NCBI GenBank assembly: GCA_964445105.1
Contig: CAYUJS010000046.1
Coordinates: 1-16,096, forward strand
Length of the DNA stretch: 16,096 nt
Origin: CAWBNS01 sp964445105
GTDB lineage: Bacteria > Chlamydiota > Chlamydiia > Chlamydiales > JAJFMA01
Direction: 5' to 3'
Numbering within the stretch: position 1 is the stretch's first letter; every line of letters begins with the position of its first letter. This document shows, in pieces, positions 1 to 8,700 of the stretch. The position numbers and the translations under genes are program-made. The notes under the pieces were generated by a model that saw only the letters and a list, made by a program, of their open reading frames with translations, was not told where the DNA came from and searched no databases.

Positions 1-7
1 CCTGGTC

Positions 8-286
8 ATGAACTATACGACACATTCTGCTCTTGGTGGGCCCCTACCTTCTGATTTAGCAAATCTGGTCTCTGAAGAGTCCACGACCGCATACATTAAC
101 CTAATCCGAGAGCACTACCCGGAAGACCAAGCGATGTTGAACACCGAATGGACAAACTATGCTTGCACCATGGTCCGCCAAGCAATAGCCGAAAATATGC
201 CTGCAGGGGATCTCTTCACTTTATTGACCGCTGAATTTGCTTCAAGGTGCAAGGCGGTGCCAACGGAGCCCCAGTCTCTTAGTTAA
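8..286 (+). CDS. Hypothetical protein, possibly truncated by the window edge
   Basis: An open frame encodes 92 residues from ATG to TAA. I do not recognise the product. It is acidic and mostly helical in character, without a signal peptide, membrane segment or cysteine cluster, and ends in a short polar tail. The frame is still open over the two codons before the ATG, so this could be the C-terminal part of a longer protein; only seven bases are visible upstream and no ribosome binding site can be judged. A long inverted repeat about 125 bp downstream could terminate its transcript. That the ORF is real is supported only by its position and lack of competing frames. Confidence 0.45.
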   Translation: MNYTTHSALGGPLPSDLANLVSEESTTAYINLIREHYPEDQAMLNTEWTNYACTMVRQAIAENMPAGDLFTLLTAEFASRCKAVPTEPQSLS

Positions 287-410
287 TAGCGTCGGCTCAC
301 TGCGTTTGCCTGAGAAACGCCTGCTAGGGCAAGCTTTGCCCCCTCTTTAAATCTGCGCTATCGCTCTTTTTCTGGTACATGAGCGGGGATCGTCTTTCGG
401 CAGCCACCAT

Positions 411-455
411 TTTAACAAAAACACCCACTTGAGATCATTGGGTGTTTTTGTTAAA
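411..455 (+). terminator. 17-bp perfect inverted repeat: rho-independent terminator and/or AbiEi operator
   Basis: Positions 411-427 and 439-455 are exact reverse complements separated by an 11-base loop. The inner stem is GC-rich (CACCCA/TGGGTG) and the outer arms are A-rich on the left and T-rich on the right, the form of a terminator that works in both directions. It would end transcription from the ORF at 8-286. It also lies directly upstream of the ribosome binding site of the AbiEi-like antitoxin gene. AbiEi proteins are known to repress their own operons by binding inverted repeats, so an operator role is an alternative by inference. Confidence 0.7.
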
Positions 456-476
456 TTTATCTAAGGAGATCACCTC

Positions 477-1076
477 ATGGACAAGCCGACCCATTTCAGC
501 GCTATTCGTCAACTTCTCAAGCGTCCTGCGTTCACCGCGCAGGAGGCTAAAAAGCTTGGGACCTCTGCTGCCCATCTGGGATACTACGTTGAAAAAGGCC
601 TGATTAGACGGCTAGGCCGCGGAATTTATCAAAGCACCGACTATCAAGGCTGTCCTGAAAATTTCCGCTGGGAAGACCTCATCGAAGCTGTAAATTCCAT
701 AGCTGGCGGGACCGTTTGTCTTATTTCTGCGCTTGCAGTTCACGATATCACCGACGAAATCCCCCGACAGCATTGGATTGCGGTGCCCCACACGACCTCT
801 ATCCGCAGAGGCGACAATGTCAGAGTCGTGCGATTCCGCAATATGGAGCTCGGAAAAACGACGGTGGATCTAGCCGGAGTGCAGGTATCCATATTTGACC
901 GCGAGCGAACCATCATCGATTCCTTTAGGCTCCTAAGCCGAGAAGTAGCCGTCAAAGGACTGAAAATGGCACTAGCCCAAAAAGGGACAGCGCGCCTGGA
1001 CCTTAGAAAGCTGCAGTCGTACGCGAAAAAACTGCGCTTCAACATAACCCCTTACCTCATCACGGCCACAATATGA
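477..1076 (+). CDS. AbiEi-like antitoxin (type IV toxin-antitoxin family)
   Basis: This intact 199-residue protein resembles the AbiEi antitoxin/transcriptional regulator of AbiE-type systems. Residues about 1-55 form a winged-helix-like domain, with the typical turn 'KGLIRRLGRGIYQ' at its end. Residues about 65-160 match the family's second domain: a serine/alanine helix ('LISALAVHDI'), the 'IPRQHWIAVP' strand, a VRVVRF strand, and the characteristic 'DRERTIIDSFR' segment. AbiEi normally represses its operon and counters the toxin without binding it. A strong ribosome binding site (AAGGAG, 463-468) supports the ATG at 477. The stop overlaps the start of the toxin gene by ATGA, the usual arrangement of these operons. 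The toxin partner is broken while this gene has no lesion. Recognition rests on motif pattern and gene pairing. Confidence 0.8.
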   Translation: MDKPTHFSAIRQLLKRPAFTAQEAKKLGTSAAHLGYYVEKGLIRRLGRGIYQSTDYQGCPENFRWEDLIEAVNSIAGGTVCLISALAVHDITDEIPRQHWIAVPHTTSIRRGDNVRVVRFRNMELGKTTVDLAGVQVSIFDRERTIIDSFRLLSREVAVKGLKMALAQKGTARLDLRKLQSYAKKLRFNITPYLITATI

Positions 1077-1911
1077 ATGAACAGGCACTAAAAGATCGCC
1101 TTCAAATTATTTCCAAAGAGAAAGGGATCCGCTTCAATGAATGTTGGAAAAAGCTGCTTCTAGAGCGGTTTCTAGCCCGCCTGTCACGTTCAGCGCAAGC
1201 CAAAAATTTTATTTTTAAGGGAGGATCTCTTCTCGCCTATATGATGAAAATAGGACGTGACTGACCTAGATTTTTTACTCACCAGCAAAACCACCGAGAG
1301 CGAGATAAAAAAAGCGATCGCTGAGATTGCCGCGACAGATTGACAAGACGGGTTTTCATTTAGCTATGACAGCATAGAACTTTTGGAGCAGGCCCACATG
1401 CGCTGCCCCGGCTATCGCATCAGTTTAAACGCTGTTTTCGGACGCATGAAGGATAAAATCCAGGTGGATTTGGGATTAGACGATGCCGTAAACCCCATCA
1501 TGCGTGAGATGCACTTCTTCCAGTACAGAGACAAGCCAGTGTTTGAAAGTGAGGTCTCTTTGCTGGTCTATCCCCCCGAGACAATTTTTGCAGAAAAACT
1601 GGAAACAGTTATTTCAAAGGGGCCGGCGAACAGCCGGATGAAAGATTATCACAACCTCCTTTTGCTTATACGTGAACCAAATGTGATCGACTTTTCCAAG
1701 CTACAAGCAACGCTAAAAAGTACTTTTTATCACCGTAGCACCGATTTGCAAGCTTATCGACTTTGGTGAGCAAGACATCGAACCTACGGAAAAGCTTTGG
1801 ACTGCGCACCTCAAAAACTTGCGGCATATCTCTCAGGAGCTAGGGCTTCCGCAAACCATTCAAGAAGTCATCACAGAAATCAATAACACCCTCAGAAGTA
1901 TGGCAGCGTAA
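1073..1911 (+). pseudogene. Broken AbiEii/AbiGii-type nucleotidyltransferase toxin
   Basis: Three reading frames together rebuild one AbiEii-like protein of about 280 residues. Segment one (1073 to about 1259) carries 'NFIFKGGSLLAYMMKIGR', the GG motif of the nucleotidyltransferase fold. The frame then shifts near 1260; the next segment begins with 'DLDFLL', the acidic metal-binding motif. That frame meets an in-frame TGA at 1341-1343 and continues with 'DGFSF', 'HMRCPGYRISLN', 'KIQVDLGLDD' and 'PPETIFAEKLETVISKG', all fitting the family. A second frameshift around 1750-1755 moves the end ('LIDFGEQDIEPTEKLWTAHL') to a third frame that stops at 1911. Family members usually read about GRETTDLDFL at the first break, so loss of about 5 bp there is plausible. 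An active toxin is unlikely. Sequencing errors are possible but three independent lesions make true decay likelier. Confidence 0.85.
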
Positions 1912-1982
1912 TTTTCCGTGGCTATAGGCAACTGCTATAAAATCAGACCTAAGTGTGTCGAAACAGGTGTAACGTTTGTGTG

Positions 1983-1988
1983 GATAAT
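1983..1988 (+). promoter_or_regulatory. Possible -10 element for the 76-residue ORF
   Basis: GATAAT, within TGTGTGGATAATACT, lies 32 bp upstream of the ATG at 2021 and is one base off the consensus -10 hexamer. I see no good -35 hexamer at normal spacing, so this is only a weak candidate. Confidence 0.3.
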
Positions 1989-2020
1989 ACTGTACTAACC
2001 CTACAAACCTAGGAATCCCT

Positions 2021-2251
2021 ATGAAAGATATTCCAGGCCTCTCGGACGATCGACGTCGCGCTTTAAAGGCTTTTCAGCAAGACCCAAACGTACACGAGCG
2101 GCTTCTAGAGATAGCCAGAATCCTGAGCAGCGCATGCGGCGAGATTGAGGTAGGAGAGACGGTGGATGACGCCACCGCGGAGCTCATTAACCAGGTTTGC
2201 GAGGGTGCTTTGAAGTTCTTAGTAAACCGCAATGCGGGCTCCGAGTGCTAG
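2021..2251 (+). CDS. Small hypothetical protein
   Basis: This 76-residue ORF has an AGGAA ribosome binding site (2011-2015) five bases before its ATG. The product is charged, soluble and probably all-helical, with two cysteines and no signal peptide. I do not recognise a family. It sits alone between the decayed toxin gene and an exported protein, with about 110 bp before and 170 bp after it, so it is probably transcribed separately. A -10-like hexamer lies upstream. Its codon use looks like that of neighbouring genes, which supports it as real, but the short length keeps confidence moderate. Confidence 0.55.
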   Translation: MKDIPGLSDDRRRALKAFQQDPNVHERLLEIARILSSACGEIEVGETVDDATAELINQVCEGALKFLVNRNAGSEC

Positions 2252-2403
2252 CCTAAAAATGTCTGATAATTAACAGGTTGAGCCACTGCCCTCGATTTGC
2301 TTCACTGGGGCGCCGCGGCGATTTAAACTTCTTTTTTCTATGATCAAAGTCGCGTAGCCTTTACTTTCTTATCCGCCATCTCCTATATTAAATTTTTGTC
2401 ATT

Positions 2404-2410
2404 GGGGGGG
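2404..2410 (+). repeat. Homopolymer run of seven Gs in the leader of the exported protein gene
   Basis: Seven Gs followed by AG occupy the ribosome binding site position before the ATG at 2421. Length changes in such a tract could alter Shine-Dalgarno strength or spacing. No variation can be seen from a single sequence. Confidence 0.5.
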
Positions 2411-2420
2411 AGCATTTTCT

Positions 2421-3164
2421 ATGTATCTTTGGAGAGGACTGTTAGCTCTGAGCGTGATCGCAACAACCTCGCTATTCGCTACTTACACCTCTTCTAAAAT
2501 TGGCCCTACCGGGCCCACTTCTGCCACTCCGCCAGCCGCAATGACCCCGCCTTCTGTGAACACCAAGCTAAGCCCAAACCCAAAAAAAGTAACCAGGCCC
2601 AAACCCGGTGATATCCGTAAAAAATACCTCGCAAAGCCGCCGGCAAAGGTCGGCCTTGTCCGCGACCAGACCGCTGCAGAAACCCTTGCTGGTCTGTCTC
2701 CGGAAATTTGCGTAGAAGCGCAAATCTTTGCACCTTGCGATGAGCGGTTTGTCCTCAGCCCAGCTTGCCTGCAAGAGATTCTGCTTCACGAGCTTCGCTT
2801 GTGCCGCATTAAGAGTGGACAAGAAGCTCCCACTAATAGCAAAGAGCCTCGGCCTCAACTGCGTCTAGAAGTCTTTATCCAACCGATCTGCAATTACTAC
2901 GCTGTTTTTATGGACATACGCCTCATAGAAGCCGCCTGTCCCAACCGCATAGCCCTCCAGCCGAAAGAGTTTTTTCAGGGCATTACGTGGGAACGACGTG
3001 AGGTTTTCTGTTCGCAACAATATGACATCACAGCTCTCGTAAAGCAAAAAACCGCCGAGCTAGCTCAGCAGTTTTCTACTAAATATCTTAGGGATCAGCC
3101 CGCCAAACCTCTACCCCCGCAGGCGGTTACGAGAAAACCTTTCAAAACCCGGCGCTCAGGCTAA
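2421..3164 (+). CDS. Exported proline-rich, cysteine-containing hypothetical protein
   Basis: The 247-residue product begins with an N-terminal hydrophobic segment (about residues 5-21, after a single Arg) that fits a signal peptide or membrane anchor. A Thr/Pro/Lys-rich linker follows (about 28-75), then a globular region (about 90-220) holding seven cysteines (97, 106, 116, 128, 157, 173, 197), suggesting disulfides outside the cytoplasm. The C-terminal end is again rich in proline and basic residues. I do not recognise the family. The leader contains seven consecutive Gs (2404-2410), which with the following AG may serve as ribosome binding site eight bases from the ATG, although slippage of the tract could alter translation. 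It is probably a single-gene unit, with about 170 bp upstream and a plus-strand gene 143 bp downstream. Periplasmic or envelope location is inferred. Confidence 0.65.
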   Translation: MYLWRGLLALSVIATTSLFATYTSSKIGPTGPTSATPPAAMTPPSVNTKLSPNPKKVTRPKPGDIRKKYLAKPPAKVGLVRDQTAAETLAGLSPEICVEAQIFAPCDERFVLSPACLQEILLHELRLCRIKSGQEAPTNSKEPRPQLRLEVFIQPICNYYAVFMDIRLIEAACPNRIALQPKEFFQGITWERREVFCSQQYDITALVKQKTAELAQQFSTKYLRDQPAKPLPPQAVTRKPFKTRRSG

Positions 3165-3196
3165 TTTGGCTGGCCTCGTTCGCCAGACGAGCGCTC

Positions 3197-3224
3197 TTAA
3201 AGCAAAAAATATCTACTTTATATT
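3197..3224 (+). promoter_or_regulatory. Candidate promoter for the deaminase/TPR gene
   Basis: TTAAAG (3197-3202) and TATATT (3219-3224) are separated by 16 bp in an AT-rich patch immediately upstream of the gene. Transcription would begin near 3231, giving a leader of about 77 bases to the preferred ATG at 3308. The -35 match is imperfect. Confidence 0.4.
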
Positions 3225-3307
3225 TTACTTTAACTAAAATGCCTGCATGCCGCCTGGGAGCTACTAAGCCCCCGTTAACAGGCGCTGAGCAGGGAAAGGA
3301 CTCGCCT

Positions 3308-5632
3308 ATGTCATCATCATCGTCATCACCGGCCGGGCCGCAAGCCCCGTTCGTCGGGTTTAACACTGGAAATGCCTTGTGCATAGCCCTAAACAAGCCC
3401 CAAAATTCAGCGGTCAAAGAATTTGCCAAGGCATTATTTAAGCAGGTGAGCGAGGCCAGTCGGGCTGTCAGGTTTGAACATTTCCCTCCAGAGGAGCGGA
3501 AATTTTCCGATGCACTGGCCAGTATATTGACTGGAAATGAAACCTGCGCGGCGATTGCCCTTTCTGGGCCCGACATTCTTGTAGCAACAAACAAGGGGCA
3601 GCACGATAAAAAAGTTATGTACAGGCACGCGACAGTCACTGTCGTGCGCAAAAAAAGAACAACTCTTATGCTAAAGTACACGTACCACCTGAGATCGGCT
3701 GAACAGGAAAGTCAACATTGCTTATTTTTCTCCTACCAATTAGACACTCGCAGGCGAAAAGTAGCGTCCTCCCTCCTATCAGGCGCTCAAACCCGATTAG
3801 CTCATAAGCGACTTTTAGTATTTACCTTTCCGGAGGAGAGAGTGGGCATTGAGGCAAGGGCTGACAGATTTGAATTAGACGTTAAATACTTTAATTTTTA
3901 TTTAGCACAGAAGATTGGCATCGCCTTAGAATTTATACAACCCACGGTGGTCAACTTTGAACCTTTAAAAAGCAGAGCAGACAAGTTATTCAATAGCCTG
4001 TTCGTTATCTCTAAAGCTTTTTTAGATGTCAAAAATTGTTTTGAAAATTTAGAACTAAAACAAATCGCCTTAATAAAAGAGAAATATAAGGATTATCAAA
4101 AAATTCAAAGAAAAGGAAAACAAAATCGATTTGTTAATTTTTTGGACCTGACTCAGAATATTCTAATTGAGGGATTTGTTAAACTTTTTATAAACGAAGA
4201 GCGTAACGAGGCCTTTGAGACAGCAGCCAGAGCCTATTACATAAAGAAAGAAGTCCTCGCTACCATAAATTCTCACGATCAATGGGTAGAGATTTTAAAA
4301 GACAGCCTCACTTACGAGCTTTCCAAAATCCATGAATTTAGCCAAATTTCCGATGCTGAAAAAGCCGTAAGTTTGGAAAGGTTATACATCGATCTCGTTG
4401 CAGATTACATTCGATATAAAGCCTTAAACCGCTCAAAGACCTCCGTCAACTCAGTAGAGACTTGGTTTGAAAGTGTCGCTACGTCTCCCAAAGTTTCATT
4501 GCCTCCATTTATAGAAGCTAAGTTTGGTCTGTTTTGTAAAATTGCTGGCCCCTATTTTTCTTACCTGGCATTTATAGAGCGCCATATGAAAGACGAGGCA
4601 AAGAGAGGGGGAGCGCCAGCCAATCGTATTGCAAAGGAGCATACCTACGACGGGACGTCGCGCTTTTTGATTATAGAGGGCGAAGAGCGCGTCCATGCAG
4701 AGATGCGCTTATTCAGCCACCATCTTTTAAAAGGAAATTTGGCCCAAGAGAGCTATTATGGGGTTTCCATGCTATGCTGCGCTTTATGCAACTATACCCT
4801 ATCCCAATTTAGAAAGAAGGGCTTGCCCGTCCCGGAAACGAGCGGAACCCACGCCACTCTCTTTTCATGGCCTCTGCCAGAGGTCCTCCGAGAAGATGAA
4901 TACATGAAAATTTTTCTTGGTGAAGACCTATTTAGGCAATACAAGAACCTCCCGCCAGTCCTGAATTTAGGGGGTGCGAAGGCAAGCGATTTTTGTAATT
5001 CAAAAGAAGTGTGCGTAGCTATTATTGAGGCGCTAGACAAACTTAATTCTACTAAAAACCTGAAATCCTTAGGCTTAGATGCTGGGTATATAATTGCAGA
5101 CAAGAAAAATCTCCGCTTGGACAACAAGCTACTTAGAGAGCTGCCCGCAGGGCATGTTGATGCCAGTTTTGAGCGCATGTTGAAAGATTTAGAAGCAAAA
5201 TACACCCCGGTTTTAGACGTCGCGTATTTTCAACCGGTCCTTCGGCTAGGACTTGCGTGGGAAAAAATGCGCGACGACGAGGTAGCCTTCCACTATTTAG
5301 ACAGGGCAGGCAAAATATTAGATGAGTATCCTGACGGCATCCCAGAAGCAGAGCCTGGCACTCTTTTTAATCGCTTAGGCAATCTTTACCGAAGGCTTGG
5401 CAACTTTGAGAAGGCCCTTGAGTATTTAACAAAAGCACTCAACTTTTATGAATCGCCTCATGATGCCATGGCTGAAATTTTCAAGGACATAGGCTGTTTG
5501 CACATCGAAGAGGGCCTCTGGGACAAAGCAAGGAGTGCTTTTCAGAGGGCGATTGATTCTTCGGTTACTGACGGAATGAAATTACTGATCCAACAAAAGT
5601 TAGATACCATTCCGTGCAGCAGCCCGGACTAA
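3308..5632 (+). CDS. Putative zinc-dependent deaminase-fold protein with C-terminal TPR repeats; candidate effector
   Basis: The preferred start is the ATG at 3308, seven bases after AAAGGA, giving 774 residues; an in-frame ATG at 3239 adds 23 residues but has no good ribosome binding site. A run of six serines opens the protein and there is no signal peptide. Residues about 20-440 are mostly helical and lysine-rich. Residues about 455-525 carry a deaminase-superfamily signature: H463-A464-E465, then C490-C491-A-L-C494 in 'GVSMLCCALC', then G513-T-H515. His, C491 and C494 would bind zinc and Glu465 would shuttle the proton. This arrangement resembles the OTT_1508-like deaminase family known from Orientia, other intracellular bacteria and fungi. 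Residues about 640-755 contain roughly three TPR units, for example 'LFNRLGNLYRRLGNFEKALE'. Substrate is unknown. The 3900-4500 stretch is visibly more AT-rich than neighbours, hinting at transfer. A host-directed effector role is inference. Confidence 0.75.
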   Translation: MSSSSSSPAGPQAPFVGFNTGNALCIALNKPQNSAVKEFAKALFKQVSEASRAVRFEHFPPEERKFSDALASILTGNETCAAIALSGPDILVATNKGQHDKKVMYRHATVTVVRKKRTTLMLKYTYHLRSAEQESQHCLFFSYQLDTRRRKVASSLLSGAQTRLAHKRLLVFTFPEERVGIEARADRFELDVKYFNFYLAQKIGIALEFIQPTVVNFEPLKSRADKLFNSLFVISKAFLDVKNCFENLELKQIALIKEKYKDYQKIQRKGKQNRFVNFLDLTQNILIEGFVKLFINEERNEAFETAARAYYIKKEVLATINSHDQWVEILKDSLTYELSKIHEFSQISDAEKAVSLERLYIDLVADYIRYKALNRSKTSVNSVETWFESVATSPKVSLPPFIEAKFGLFCKIAGPYFSYLAFIERHMKDEAKRGGAPANRIAKEHTYDGTSRFLIIEGEERVHAEMRLFSHHLLKGNLAQESYYGVSMLCCALCNYTLSQFRKKGLPVPETSGTHATLFSWPLPEVLREDEYMKIFLGEDLFRQYKNLPPVLNLGGAKASDFCNSKEVCVAIIEALDKLNSTKNLKSLGLDAGYIIADKKNLRLDNKLLRELPAGHVDASFERMLKDLEAKYTPVLDVAYFQPVLRLGLAWEKMRDDEVAFHYLDRAGKILDEYPDGIPEAEPGTLFNRLGNLYRRLGNFEKALEYLTKALNFYESPHDAMAEIFKDIGCLHIEEGLWDKARSAFQRAIDSSVTDGMKLLIQQKLDTIPCSSPD

Positions 5633-5778
5633 CTCCGGTAGCTGCATGCGATCCCATGCGTTTGCCTGGACTTGCAGGCTATTGTTGAATTGGCACTCGT
5701 TGTCTTTCACAAGTTTGCCCTGTTTTTGCGTGCTTTGGCCACCAAACCTGAATAGATTTACATTTGCATGCCCACCTA

Positions 5779-8700
5779 CTATGCATAAAGGTCTTTACGC
5801 GCCAGTTTTAGGATCTTGTGCGGAGTAAACCTGGAAAGATCGTGGTGCAGCATGCCTGTCCCCATGGCTTGCGCGAAGGTTTTTTGGGAATGCCCTTCGT
5901 TGGATACCAACATTTGTGCATAGCGCTTAGCGTCTACGTGTAGAGGTAGCTTTTCGGGCAGGTAATCGCGCACAGTGTTAAACATGATGAAAGCGATGGT
6001 TTTCTCTTCCTGACCGCTGGCTTTGATAGCGTCCCAGTTCTTTAACTCCTCTTCCATCTGTTTATAGATAGCTGGGTAGAATTCCCGCTTGTCCATCAGA
6101 TGTCCCCGCAAGCCGGCGCGTCGAAGGCCTTGATCTATTTTGCCTTTCCAGTTTGTAGGCGTTTGCACTTGGCCGTTGGCCTCTGCTTGTAAGAATTGCC
6201 GACGGCGCTGCTGACCTTTTAGAATCTGATCGACGAGGAACGAGCCGCCGTAACGCACCACGGTCGAGCCGGCTAGGAACAGAAATACAAGGGCGAAAGC
6301 TCCGAGCCCACCCCAGCCAGTGGTGATGAGCAAGATTAAAGCGGCGACTGAGGCTGCTGTCGCACAGGCTGCCAACAGGTCGGAAGCCACTTGGACCCAT
6401 TCTGTGATTCGCTTCATTTTTAAGCGCTGCTTCATATAAGGGCCTACATCATCTAAAAACAGCTTTTTGCTTTCTGCAAGTACTTCTGCAGCGCGGCCTT
6501 GCACAATTTTAACTTCTCCTACGCCTTTTGCAGCAGCTGTGCGATTTTCCGGGCTTAGCCTTTCTAAAGTTTCGTCAGCGACAGTTCCTGTTTCCAACAG
6601 CTGTCTGCGGGCATCCTGTAGTGCTATAAATTGGGGATCGTCTAAATCCACGTTATCTGTTTCTGTGAGGGCTTGTAAACGGTCATCAACTGCTTTTAAA
6701 CGAGGTCTTACAGCCTGCTGGCTTTTGAGGCTCAAGACAAATCGGCCAGTGTCGTCTTTTCTGGTGAGAATTTCTGAAAGCGCTGTTGCATTCCCGTTTG
6801 TTAAGGCCCTGGACGCCTCTTGCAACGCAAAAACCTCGCTTGTGGGTTCATGATCCCGTACCTCTACTTTTAACTGCGCGACCTGCTCTGCAAGCTTTCG
6901 TTTTTGCTGGTAGATGGCCACATCGTTTGGGGGTATCATTCGCAGGCTAAGCTCATCAAACAAAAGGCCTAAGTTTGACCCTGGAAAGGCCAGCTGCACG
7001 CACTCTTTGGCTGTTTCCAAATCTGAATCCACCGCTAAATCGCGTAGACTTACCAGGGCACCGTGAGCGTCCTTGTATTCGGGTTTATTCGCGTTGTGTT
7101 GAATCCACTGGTCGATGACCCTCAGTTCAGGTTTGAGCACATATTCGCTTTCTTTACTTAGTTTTCCAGAAGCGATAAGCGCATTGAGCTCCCTCATCTT
7201 GCCTTGCTTCATAAGTTTAAACGCTTGGTCAAGCGCTTTGACCTCTTCTTTCTTCAACTCGAGGTCGGCTTTGCGTTCAAAATCTTTGCCTTTCACCAGT
7301 TCAAAGATGCGGTGGTTGATGGCCTGTTGTGGGGTTAACTGCTCCATCTCCTGGAAAGAGCGGTCAAATTCGCGCAGATTGGAAAGAGACGCACTGGCAT
7401 CCTTAAGGTTAGAGCGGATAATAGCAGTGTCGAACGGAAAGCTAGGGACAATCAGAGCAATTTTTAGTGTGCCAATGATTAGCGAGGCGATGCCCGTGGG
7501 TTCTGCTGCGGAAAAAAGTTGCAGAACGCCTATGACCATCTGTGCTGCGTCCACAGAAGTGACGCCCACCTTGTAGACGTTTGAGCCGAGTAGCCTGAGC
7601 TCTCTCTTCAAATCAATCTGTGCTTTCATTTCAAGCACAGGACGCAAGCCATCTAGCAATTTTTGTTTTTCTTGGAAAAGTTCTGAAAACTTGCCTTCTT
7701 CTTTTATCGCGAGGAGCTCCTCTGCGTCCTCACTCAGGATGTTCGCTACCAGGCGGTCTGCCAATAGCGCCTCGCTATCCCGTTCGGTAAGAGCTCTGCT
7801 CAATTCGGGATCGCCTTTGACGAGTCTGGCCCTAATTTCCTCATGTTGAGAAAGCTTAGCGATGACAGCTGCGGGATTTTGCGAAAGCTGCTCTGCTTTG
7901 CGCTCGAGAACTGCCGCTTTCAGCGTTGTATGAATCTCCTGGAGGCGTCCCACAGCCATTTTTTCTATGGAGCGCACGTAACTGCGAGCTGTAGTGTGGG
8001 AGATAACACGCTTCACGTTGAGAAGCGCGTTGACCGTGTCTTCCACCAAGCGAATCGACACAATTGGGCTAGGGATACTCTGATGTTCGATTTGGCCGGC
8101 GCGGCTCATTCCTTCTCGCCGTGACATACCCTGAAAAGCTTTTTTCTGCCAGTAACCGATACCCTGCCTTCGTGCAGCTTTACCGCTGGTCTGGGCTTTT
8201 AGCTTGGCGCTGTGCTGCCGGAGAATTTCAATTTCGCCTTCAAGCTTACGGCGTTCATTCACGAAGTTTAAGGTGCCCAAAACCTGAGCTGGAGTAGGCG
8301 CACTCCCTGGGGCACGCGGTTTGGCAGGCTGTCCCATGCCCCACTGCTTGTGCGCAAAGTCGCGCGCGCTTACCAATGCCTGGCTTAGCGTTCCCCGCTT
8401 TTTCGGCTGGATTTCTTTAATGTCATCTTGCAGGTCTTTCTGCTGCAATTTTAGAGTCTCCAGAGCTGCTTTTTTGGCGGCTAGCTCTTGTTTGGTGGCC
8501 GATAGCTGTGCTTTGGCCTGTTTATGAAGGACCCGTTTTTCTTGGCGGCGCTCTGCTTTCAGCTGTTTTTTTGCGGCTTTATCTACCTTCGCGTCGGTTC
8601 CGATCACGGGATCTGCGGGCTGGGGTCCAGCCCGCTGCACCAAGCTGCTGATCGTCGTACCACCCTGTGCGGCAGGCACCGAGCCGACCGGCGCGCTTAC

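Noticed and set aside
1341..1343. Possible TGA recoding (selenocysteine or readthrough) in the toxin gene
   Set aside because: Two frameshifts lie in the same gene and no recoding structure is apparent, so a nonsense mutation is the simpler reading.
3239..3307. Upstream in-frame ATG extending the deaminase/TPR protein by 23 residues
   Set aside because: No Shine-Dalgarno precedes it, it would fall close to the candidate transcription start, and the ATG at 3308 has a well-spaced AAAGGA.
5645..5663. GCATG/CATGC hairpin after the deaminase/TPR gene
   Set aside because: The five-base stem and absence of a T-tract make it too weak to call a terminator for the convergent genes.
6467..7576. Long plus-strand ORFs of 128 and 153 codons opposite the 1014-residue gene
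   Set aside because: They are serine/leucine-rich antisense shadows of the minus-strand coding frame with no ribosome binding sites.
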